47,367 nucleotides of DNA from Candidatus Omnitrophota bacterium (lineage in GTDB: Bacteria; Omnitrophota; Gorgyraeia; Duberdicusellales; 4484-171). Positions 41,952 through 47,367 of the stretch are shown here, one piece after another. The DNA lies in the NCBI GenBank assembly GCA_028692655.1, contig JAQUWY010000012.1, positions 1 to 47,367 of the forward strand. Reading direction: 5' to 3'. Position 1 is the stretch's first letter; each line of letters opens with the position of its first letter. Position numbers and translations under genes: made by a program. Below the pieces are notes generated by a model, which worked only from the letters and a program-made list of their open reading frames with translations, was not told the DNA's origin and did not search any database.

Positions 41952-42785
41952 TTACTCATCTGTACTCATCTTGTCTATCTGAGTTTTATACTTCCACTGC
42001 TTATTCACACCGCCAAGGTGCCTTCTCCAGGTGTCACCGTAATAAGCTTCGGCATAAGTAACAACTTTGCCAAAAATATTATCCATAAACTGAGTAAAAT
42101 CAGCACTCATAGCCCTCGTCACATAAACTATATCTCCGGAACGCACTAAAACGTTTTCTTTAACGCGGCCATTCTTTAAAACCTGATTTGCATTCACCAT
42201 TATGACTAAGGGCTGCTCTTGGTGCACATCTCTTATAACAAAAACTTTATCCATATTAGCTTTGCTATAAACAAAGCCTCCTGCCAAGGCTACCGCCTCC
42301 ATAACGCTTGTGGGAGTATTGAAACGAATCACGCCTTCATCCTGGACATCTCCCACAACCACAGCCTTTTTTCCGCCAAACTCAAGAATATTTATAGAAA
42401 CTTGAGGTACCTTTATATAAAGCCTTATTTTATCTACTATATCATCCCGCAATTGCTCTATGGTTCTGCCGGCGGTTTCGACGTCCCCTATTAAAGGGAA
42501 AGATATTTTTCCGTCAGGCCTCACGACAACTTCTCTTTGCAACTCCTCAACCTGCCAAACAGAAATCTCCAGTATATCCCCCATAGATATAAGATAATTC
42601 TCCAAAGCCCATTCATCTTCTTGAAAATCTTCAGCCTTGATAAATTTTGCTTTTTTAGAATTTATCTTTTTTGTAGAACCATCTACTGCTTCTTTTTTCT
42701 GGGCTTTTGTATGCATGCAGCCGGAAATAAATAATAAGCCAAATAGAAAACCTGAAATTATAAATCGGCCAGTTTTAGGTTTCAT
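41952..42785 (-). CDS. Polysaccharide export outer-membrane lipoprotein (Wza-like)
   Basis: A 277-residue lipoprotein. The signal peptide ends in the lipobox LFISGC (Cys23). The Poly_export domain follows (SMGDILEISVWQVEELQREVVVRPDGKISFPLIGDV), then an SLBB-type domain (AVVVGDVQDEGVIRFNTPTSVMEAVALAGG). It should form or line the outer-membrane exit channel for the glycan. The ATG at 42783-42785 overlaps the end of BY-kinase 1 by 11 nt. It is shorter than E. coli Wza (about 380 residues), as is common in this family. Confidence 0.93.
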   Translation of the reverse strand: MKPKTGRFIISGFLFGLLFISGCMHTKAQKKEAVDGSTKKINSKKAKFIKAEDFQEDEWALENYLISMGDILEISVWQVEELQREVVVRPDGKISFPLIGDVETAGRTIEQLRDDIVDKIRLYIKVPQVSINILEFGGKKAVVVGDVQDEGVIRFNTPTSVMEAVALAGGFVYSKANMDKVFVIRDVHQEQPLVIMVNANQVLKNGRVKENVLVRSGDIVYVTRAMSADFTQFMDNIFGKVVTYAEAYYGDTWRRHLGGVNKQWKYKTQIDKMSTDE

Positions 42786-44868
42786 TGCTATAATACTTAT
42801 TACCGCAATAGTAGTATCCGCCCTTGGCCCCTTTTATTTTGTTTAATACTCCACCCAGAATATTAGCCCCGACATCCTTTAGCAAAAGTTTAGCCCGAGA
42901 GCCTGATTTTTTAGTGGTACTGCTGGCACAAATAATCAATATAGTCCCATCGGTCTTGGCGGATAGAACAAGGCTGTCGCTGACCGCAAGAATAGGGGAA
43001 GAGTCAACTATCACAAAGTTTCCGTCTTCATTTAAAGCAGTAATCAACTCTTGAGTTTTAGACGTTCCTAGGAGCTCATTGGGATTTGCAGGCATCGGCC
43101 CGGAAGGTATCACTTTCAGCCTTTCTAAGGTATCGGGGCAAGTTCTTATATCCTGCAAGGGCCACTCTCCTATAAGATAACTGCTTAACCCCTTTTTATT
43201 TTCAATAGCAAAATATTTATGAATCATGGGCCTGCGCAGATCTGCATCTACCAAAACCACTTTCTCTCCTGCCGAAGCTATGGCTATTGCAAGATTAGCG
43301 GATATAAAAGATTTTCCTTCTGATGGATTTGGGCTAGTGATAAGGATCGATTTTATTTTTTTACCGCCGCCCAAAAAAATTACATTCGTCCTGAGCATCC
43401 TGAAAGCTTCGCTGACTATAGATTTGGGATGGTTTAATGTAACCAGGCCTATATCTCCGGTTTTTTCTTTATCCGCATTTGCTTCCTGATGCCTTTTCCA
43501 AAGAGGCATAGTAGCTAAAACTTTCATATCCATGATATCTTCTACTTCCTCTACGTTTTCTATACAAACATTTATATGCTCCATGACAGCTACAGATATA
43601 CCAGCACTTGACAACGACAACAAAAAAGCGACTAACAAATATGTGCTCTTGCTGACCAACGGCCTTGCTGGCAATGCAGGAGCTTTTATTATTTTAAGAA
43701 AAGGAACATTTTGCACTTTATCAGCTATGTTTATGATTTGTAACTCATTCATAAAGTTATTATGGATGCTTTTTTTTACTTCAAGGTCCCTTTTTAAAGT
43801 ATTATACTCGACCATCTTATCACTTAAGCCTACATCTATTATTTCACGTAGCTTTCTCTCCTCTGCCGCTAACGACTTAACATTCATCTCTATACTTTGT
43901 ATGGCTCTATCTACCTCAAAGGCTATCTTTTTCTGGGCTTCTTCCACTTCGCCGGTTGCAGCAAGCGCGTCAGGATGTATTTCACTCTGTGTTATTAGCA
44001 ATCTGGACAACTCTCTTTCTTTCTCATAAAGAGTATCCCTTAACGTCAAATCCACTATCTTGGGATCCCGCTTGGCAATGGCCGTCAGAGCTAAAAGAAC
44101 ATCTTGGTCTCTATAGTTTTTAATTTCTTTCAAAAATGCTTCCTTATCCATCCTCTGAGATTTTAAAATCAAGTATTTTTCGTTTATCTGCGGCTCTCTA
44201 TCCAAGCGAGTTTTATCTACGCTATTGGTTTCTATTTCACTAGTACCCACTTCCAGTGCCCGCACAATGATTTCATTGTCAAGCAAGAATTTTGTAAGCT
44301 TTTCTTCGGCAACCTCTATCTCCCTGCGTTTTTGAGCAAGCTGTTTAGTTAAAGTTCCATACATATCATTGACACTCTTTAGCCGCCGCTCTTTAATGTC
44401 TTCCATATATACGGCTATTAATGCTTTCAGGACAAAAAAAGCTTTATAGCGGTTTGAACTTACTGCTGATATATCTACGATTTCAGAATTTGGCTTCTGC
44501 TTCACGCCAAGCATAGCTTTTACTTCTCCCGGTGCAACATTGACTTTATACTCTCCGTTATCCTTTAATCGCCCGGAAATATCTTCCGCGATGCTGTCGC
44601 TTCGTATTATTTCACTCTCGTTAGCTATTTTATATATTTCGTTAATAACAAAATCGTTCTCTTTCATTACTTGAACAGTCGGCTGAGTAATAATAACTCT
44701 TGCACTGGCTCTGTATTTTACTTTAAGCACAAAAAATACAAATAAAAAAGAAACTAAAAAACACGAGAAGAAAACTATCAAAAATATACGTTTTCTTTTG
44801 CACAATATCTCCCAATATTCCCTAAGGCCGAGTTCAATATTTCTTTCTAAATCAGCGTTTTCTGTCAT
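42775..44868 (-). CDS. Wzc-like polysaccharide co-polymerase with tyrosine-kinase domain
   Basis: A 697-residue protein with Wzz layout: transmembrane helix near 30-52 (FLIVFFSCFLVSFLFVFFVL), periplasmic coiled-coil region, second transmembrane helix near 415-435 (LLVAFLLSLSSAGISVAV), then a BY-kinase domain with Walker A SPNPSEGKS, Walker A' LVDADLRRPM and Walker B VIVDSSPI. The C-terminal tail GGYYYCGNKYYSNET carries the tyrosine cluster. It is the intact, canonical kinase of the three in this locus and likely controls chain length with the Wza-like lipoprotein. It is the first export gene, 102 nt after the HTH gene. Confidence 0.93.
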   Translation of the reverse strand: MTENADLERNIELGLREYWEILCKRKRIFLIVFFSCFLVSFLFVFFVLKVKYRASARVIITQPTVQVMKENDFVINEIYKIANESEIIRSDSIAEDISGRLKDNGEYKVNVAPGEVKAMLGVKQKPNSEIVDISAVSSNRYKAFFVLKALIAVYMEDIKERRLKSVNDMYGTLTKQLAQKRREIEVAEEKLTKFLLDNEIIVRALEVGTSEIETNSVDKTRLDREPQINEKYLILKSQRMDKEAFLKEIKNYRDQDVLLALTAIAKRDPKIVDLTLRDTLYEKERELSRLLITQSEIHPDALAATGEVEEAQKKIAFEVDRAIQSIEMNVKSLAAEERKLREIIDVGLSDKMVEYNTLKRDLEVKKSIHNNFMNELQIINIADKVQNVPFLKIIKAPALPARPLVSKSTYLLVAFLLSLSSAGISVAVMEHINVCIENVEEVEDIMDMKVLATMPLWKRHQEANADKEKTGDIGLVTLNHPKSIVSEAFRMLRTNVIFLGGGKKIKSILITSPNPSEGKSFISANLAIAIASAGEKVVLVDADLRRPMIHKYFAIENKKGLSSYLIGEWPLQDIRTCPDTLERLKVIPSGPMPANPNELLGTSKTQELITALNEDGNFVIVDSSPILAVSDSLVLSAKTDGTILIICASSTTKKSGSRAKLLLKDVGANILGGVLNKIKGAKGGYYYCGNKYYSNET

Positions 44869-44970
44869 CTTTGTTTTCCCTGACCAATTTCATAAGTTTT
44901 TTTAAACAACACATAGCCCTTAACGCAAAATCGTAATTATTCTTATGTCCATGCTTACAATTGCAAAAAA

Positions 44971-45159
44971 TCAAAAAGAATGCTTGATCGTATTTTTATA
45001 AACTAAGATTCTTTGAATATCCTGGTCCGTAAAAATTCTAAAATTGTTCCTATCCCTGGCAACATCCCTGACTTTTTTATCCCGAAACCAGTTATAGAGA
45101 GTCGCACGGGAAACACCGATTTTTTTTAGCGCGTCTTTTGTGCGATAAATCTTGTCCAT
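44971..45159 (-). CDS. Small HTH DNA-binding protein (MerR/excisionase-like)
   Basis: A 62-residue protein that is almost entirely a winged helix-turn-helix of the MerR/excisionase (HTH_17) type: ALKKIGVSRATLYNWFRDKKV (about 10-30) followed by FRIFTDQDIQRI. There is no effector domain, so it probably acts as a simple operator-binding regulator. It is the first gene after the strong promoter at 45268-45296, and repeat pairs lie just upstream of its ATG, so autoregulation and control of the polysaccharide operon are likely (inference). A 102-nt gap separates it from BY-kinase 1. Confidence 0.78.
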   Translation of the reverse strand: MDKIYRTKDALKKIGVSRATLYNWFRDKKVRDVARDRNNFRIFTDQDIQRILVYKNTIKHSF

Positions 45160-45168
45160 TTACGAGTT

Positions 45169-45206
45169 AACCTACCTTTATCACATACTTAAACCTAAGT
45201 TATCAC
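45169..45206. repeat. Imperfect direct repeat just upstream of the HTH gene
   Basis: AACCTACCTTTATCAC (45169-45184) and AACCTAAGTTATCAC (45192-45206), read on the plus strand, form a repeat with 23-bp period ending 10 nt before the ATG of the HTH gene. The position suggests autoregulation of the HTH gene. Confidence 0.42.
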
Positions 45207-45215
45207 TGGCTACTA

Positions 45216-45252
45216 ATAGCTTATTAAAGATTAATAAAGTATAGTAAGCTAT
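45216..45252. promoter_or_regulatory. Inverted repeat downstream of the promoter (operator candidate)
   Basis: ATAGCTTA (45216-45223) and TAAGCTAT (45245-45252) are perfect 8-bp inverted copies separated by 21 bp. They fall about 9-45 nt downstream of the predicted transcription start, a usual place for a repressor to block transcription. The small HTH protein encoded next is the obvious candidate to bind there, but this is inference. Confidence 0.5.
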
Positions 45253-45273
45253 ATTAATGTCTATTAAAGTATA
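45221..45273. repeat. Three AT-rich direct repeats phased at 10 and 30 bp
   Basis: Related units TTATTAAAGATTA (45221), TTAATAAAGTATA (45231) and CTATTAAAGTATA (45261) start 10 and 30 bp apart, so they face the same side of the helix. The last overlaps the -10 box. They could be operator half-sites; chance is possible in such AT-rich DNA. Confidence 0.4.
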
Positions 45274-45296
45274 TTATCAAAATCCCAATTTGTCAA
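45268..45296 (-). promoter_or_regulatory. Near-consensus sigma70-type promoter of the polysaccharide operon
   Basis: On the minus strand TTGACA (45291-45296) is followed after exactly 17 nt by TATACT (45268-45273), one mismatch from the -10 consensus. Transcription would start near 45261, about 100 nt before the HTH gene. Placed right after a terminator hairpin and before the regulator and export genes, it is the best candidate for the promoter of the whole locus. Confidence 0.75.
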
Positions 45297-45317
45297 TGTT
45301 TAAATAAGAAAATAACC

Positions 45318-45352
45318 TTTTGGCTTAACTCTTGATACCAGCATAGCCAAAA
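45318..45352 (-). terminator. Probable intrinsic terminator
   Basis: TTTTGGCT (45318-45325) and AGCCAAAA (45345-45352) form a perfect 8-bp stem with a 19-nt loop. On the minus strand it is followed by GGTTATTTTCTTATTT, a T-rich but not ideal tract. It lies between the exported-protein gene and the promoter at 45268-45296, so it would insulate the polysaccharide operon. Confidence 0.5.
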
Positions 45353-45401
45353 TTTCCTCTCAAATGTAGCTATCTTCGCAAGCTTATGTTAGAAGCCTTT
45401 G

Positions 45402-45971
45402 TCATCTTTTATAGGAATGGTTATCTCTACCCCCATCCAATTCCATTATAACATGAGGCCTGAATTGGGGCTGCTCAGGATAGCCGGCTTTAGCGCTGAA
45501 AACATTCGTTAACTCTTTCTGATATTGTTCAAAATATTGCCCACCATAATATTGCAGGCGTGTATCTCCATAATTATAATCCAGGCAAAGCTTGTCATAG
45601 TCGGAAGAGCCCGGCCAAGTGTATTCTTCAGTATAAGCATTGTATTTTACCGGCTGGCCGTATTTTTTTGTTAACTCATCCTTAAGCTTTGCGCCCGTCT
45701 CAGTAGAATTCCATATTAAATTCACACTGCCTAAAATCTGTTCGGAAGGGGTAAACAGAAACACAACTTGGCAGTCTCCGTTGAATATTTTCTCGCGATA
45801 GTAGATTGCGTACTGTTCTTCTGTAACTTGCCTGCCCTCTTTTAATAATCTTTGTTTGATAACGCTTCTAGGCTCTCCCCAGGTATAATCCCTGAATTGG
45901 TATGTTGAGGCGCCTAATACCGTATTAGCAAACACTAAGAAACTTATGAAAAGCATATAAAAAATTCTCAT
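45402..45971 (-). CDS. Exported hypothetical protein
   Basis: A protein of about 189 residues with a Sec signal peptide (MRIFYMLFISFLVFANTVLGA). The mature part begins YQFRDYTWGEPRSVIKQRL and includes LKDELTKKYGQPVKYN, a layout typical of small periplasmic proteins that monitor or bind something in the envelope. No family assigned. The ATG at 45969-45971 has AGGAGG 11 nt upstream; the TTG nine bases before it in the track is too close to that site. It lies 35 nt after the DUF481-like gene on the same strand and before the terminator hairpin. Confidence 0.75.
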   Translation of the reverse strand: MRIFYMLFISFLVFANTVLGASTYQFRDYTWGEPRSVIKQRLLKEGRQVTEEQYAIYYREKIFNGDCQVVFLFTPSEQILGSVNLIWNSTETGAKLKDELTKKYGQPVKYNAYTEEYTWPGSSDYDKLCLDYNYGDTRLQYYGGQYFEQYQKELTNVFSAKAGYPEQPQFRPHVIMELDGGRDNHSYKR

Positions 45972-46015
45972 AAATACCAATACCTCCTTTTTTAAAAGAC
46001 ATTCAACTGCCAGCC

Positions 46016-46981
46016 CTAGAAAGAATAATCTAAAGCCGTTATTACTCTGTAGTCGTTCTTCTTAACTCCTGACAGCGGGTTCGAATCATACTCTTCGATA
46101 AGGGTAAAACGCAAAGCAAGCTTTTCATTTATAGGATTTATAAGAGAGGTTTCTGAATACAAACGATACTGGCCGCCATAGCTTAATGAAGGATATAGCT
46201 TCAAGTTTTCAGAAACTCTTAAGTTACCGATAAGCTTTTTATCTAGAAAAATCCTGGGTATAAGGACTGTTTGGCTTTTATCTCCGCCGCCGCTTCTATA
46301 ACTGGTATGTTCATACCCAAGGCCGCACTCCAGCAAAGCCTTAAAATCTTCCTGGTCAGAAAACCAATAGCCAGCTCCCAAAGAAGGAACGAGACGGTAA
46401 CCAATATCATTAAACCTGTCATGGTCACCCTCTATTTTTACAAAACGATACCATGATTTATTTTTGAAACTAACGGCATAACGAAGTAAGGCCCTCCATT
46501 CCTGAGTATCCATTTTTTTGTTTGATGAACCATAGTACGCGCTACCGCTAGCAGTAAATTCATCTGAATCGGTCTTTCGATTAAGAGAACCACTCACGTT
46601 CAACTGGCTTGTTTTGGTATTCCCCCCGCTTTCATCTGCCCCCAGAGAAAACTTACCTTCCCAGAGACAAGCCTTTTCGCTTTTTCCTTCTTCCCCCTTA
46701 GCCTCATTCTTACTTGCGACTTCCTTTTTCTTATCCGGTTCAATTTTTTCTATAAACTTTTTTTCGATATGAAGCCTGCCGGCAGCATTTGTATCAATAA
46801 CAGCTATTGAAGCATCTTCTCTAATTATCTTTCCGCTTATACGGTCTCCATTCTTTAAATGTATCTCTCCGGTGTAAGCCGAAACTGAAAAAGTTGAAAG
46901 TAAAAGTAATGGCAGTATTTGCCTGCTACAAACAGATATGCGCAATATGCGGTTTAAAAAAATTCTAATAATACTCCTCAT
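46016..46981 (-). CDS. DUF481-type outer-membrane protein
   Basis: A protein of about 321 residues. After a long, positively charged start, the segment ILPLLLLSTFSVSA is a signal-peptide core. Residues about 40-75 (GEIHLKNGDRISGKIIRED) form a small domain common before DUF481. The rest is rich in alternating hydrophobic and polar strands ending in YRVITALDYSF with a terminal Phe, as in outer-membrane beta-barrels (YdiY/DUF481 family). The track TTG start at 46987 and the ATG at 46979-46981 both lack a clear ribosome-binding site; I use the ATG. Role: outer-membrane protein of unknown function. Confidence 0.82.
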   Translation of the reverse strand: MRSIIRIFLNRILRISVCSRQILPLLLLSTFSVSAYTGEIHLKNGDRISGKIIREDASIAVIDTNAAGRLHIEKKFIEKIEPDKKKEVASKNEAKGEEGKSEKACLWEGKFSLGADESGGNTKTSQLNVSGSLNRKTDSDEFTASGSAYYGSSNKKMDTQEWRALLRYAVSFKNKSWYRFVKIEGDHDRFNDIGYRLVPSLGAGYWFSDQEDFKALLECGLGYEHTSYRSGGGDKSQTVLIPRIFLDKKLIGNLRVSENLKLYPSLSYGGQYRLYSETSLINPINEKLALRFTLIEEYDSNPLSGVKKNDYRVITALDYSF

Positions 46982-47045
46982 GCCCAAAAAGCCACACGAT
47001 ACCTCTAGCTTTTAAGCCCTTTATCGATTAAGTTTTGATATCCTG

Positions 47046-47237
47046 TCAGCGTGCCTTTCTTCGGCCAATTATTATTCCAATAATAAAACCGATAAGCATT
47101 GTCAAAGGAAGCAAGATTACGCTGGAAATATCAAATTTCCAGAATAAAAATCTTAGAGAAACCGTTTGGGTATTCTGCAGCAAAACTATTATCAATAAGC
47201 CGCCAAGGATAAGCATTATAATAGTTTTTGGTTTCAT
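47046..47237 (-). CDS. LapA-domain (DUF1049) small membrane protein
   Basis: A 63-residue protein with two hydrophobic segments (TIIMLILGGLLIIVLLQNTQTV, SSVILLPLTMLIGFIIGIIIG) and a basic C-terminus (GRRKAR), matching the lipopolysaccharide assembly protein A domain. GGAGG lies six nt upstream of the ATG at 47235-47237. In other bacteria such proteins help LPS assembly at the inner membrane. It precedes the DUF481 gene by about 60 nt on the same strand. Confidence 0.82.
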   Translation of the reverse strand: MKPKTIIMLILGGLLIIVLLQNTQTVSLRFLFWKFDISSVILLPLTMLIGFIIGIIIGRRKAR

Positions 47238-47288
47238 TGGGCCTCCTATGTTAATTGTCCATAACTAATCTACTCTCAAAACACCAAG

Positions 47289-47340
47289 CCATTTATCGAC
47301 AGCCCTTACGTCAGGCTGGAGATAAATGGTAAACTTTTTT
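47289..47340 (+). terminator. Stable hairpin with T tract (plus-strand terminator)
   Basis: CCATTTATC (47289-47297) pairs with GATAAATGG (47321-47329), and inside it CAGCC (47300-47304) pairs with GGCTG (47314-47318). The two stems are joined by GA opposite GA, which can form sheared G-A pairs, so the helix is nearly continuous over 16 bp. TTTTTT follows at 47335-47340. It looks like an intrinsic terminator for the plus strand, yet no plus-strand gene is seen in the window. It may instead be an RNA structure in the leader of the LapA gene on the minus strand. Confidence 0.5.
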
Positions 47341-47367
47341 ATCAGTCTGTAGCTTAAAATTAGCAAA

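Noticed and set aside
43532-44029. 165-aa plus-strand ORF
   Set aside because: Antisense shadow of the periplasmic region of BY-kinase 1; no recognisable domain and no ribosome-binding site support.
1-47367. CRISPR arrays, tRNA or rRNA genes, insertion sequences, exosortase or PEP-CTERM genes
   Set aside because: Read through both strands and found no regular spacer-repeat array, transposase-like protein, cloverleaf sequence or sorting motif.

Overview
The window is a gene-dense, AT-rich stretch in which every convincing gene lies on the minus strand. It reads as one very large extracellular or surface polysaccharide locus with short unrelated flanks. A Wza-type outer-membrane lipoprotein, an outer-membrane DUF481-type protein and Wzc-type co-polymerases point to a Gram-negative (diderm) bacterium. 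AT-richness, many GT4 enzymes, B12-binding radical SAM proteins and an ExeA-like ATPase of the kind found in exosortase-type polysaccharide loci would suit an uncultured lineage such as Omnitrophota, but that placement is inference. No rRNA, tRNA, IS element or CRISPR array was seen.

Layout in transcription order (right to left). (1) 47.3-45.4 kb: a LapA-domain membrane protein, a DUF481-like outer-membrane protein and a small exported protein, followed by a probable terminator hairpin (45318-45352). (2) 45.3-45.16 kb: a near-consensus promoter (TTGACA-N17-TATACT), phased AT repeats, an inverted repeat and a second repeat pair, leading into a 62-aa HTH gene. (3) 44.9-40.2 kb: export/co-polymerase genes (BY-kinase 1, Wza lipoprotein, Wzc-like protein 2) and the ExeA-like ATPase just below. 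(4) 39.4-33.4 kb: a signalling block with a degenerate HD-GYP-like protein, an exported repeat protein, a GAF histidine kinase, a membrane-anchored receiver, a small membrane protein and an AlbA_2/ATPase-TM-TPR fusion. (5) 33.3-29.1 kb: Wzz-like protein, stand-alone BY-kinase with a seven-tyrosine tail, and the Wzm/Wzt ABC exporter. (6) 29.0-25.6 kb: a looser cassette with two GT-A proteins and an asparagine-synthase-like amidotransferase. (7) 25.5-2.7 kb: tightly packed GT4, GT2 and GT9 glycosyltransferases, five methyltransferases, two radical SAM/B12 proteins and a Wzy/WaaL-like membrane protein. (8) 2.7-0 kb: a possible small membrane peptide, a prolyl iminopeptidase-like hydrolase, a CoA-binding protein and a truncated FAD/NAD(P) disulfide oxidoreductase.

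The 37 genes from about 45.16 to 2.75 kb are all codirectional and mostly overlap or sit within about 20 nt, so they may form one giant transcription unit of about 42 kb. The inferred picture: cytoplasmic glycosyltransferases build a heavily modified glycan (O/N/C-methylation, amidation); Wzm/Wzt and/or a Wzy-type step move and polymerise it; Wzz/Wzc and Wza control length and outer-membrane export; and the signalling block tunes assembly, probably at the membrane. Sugar-nucleotide synthesis genes, an initiating glycosyl-phosphate transferase, a Wzx flippase and an exosortase were not found here.
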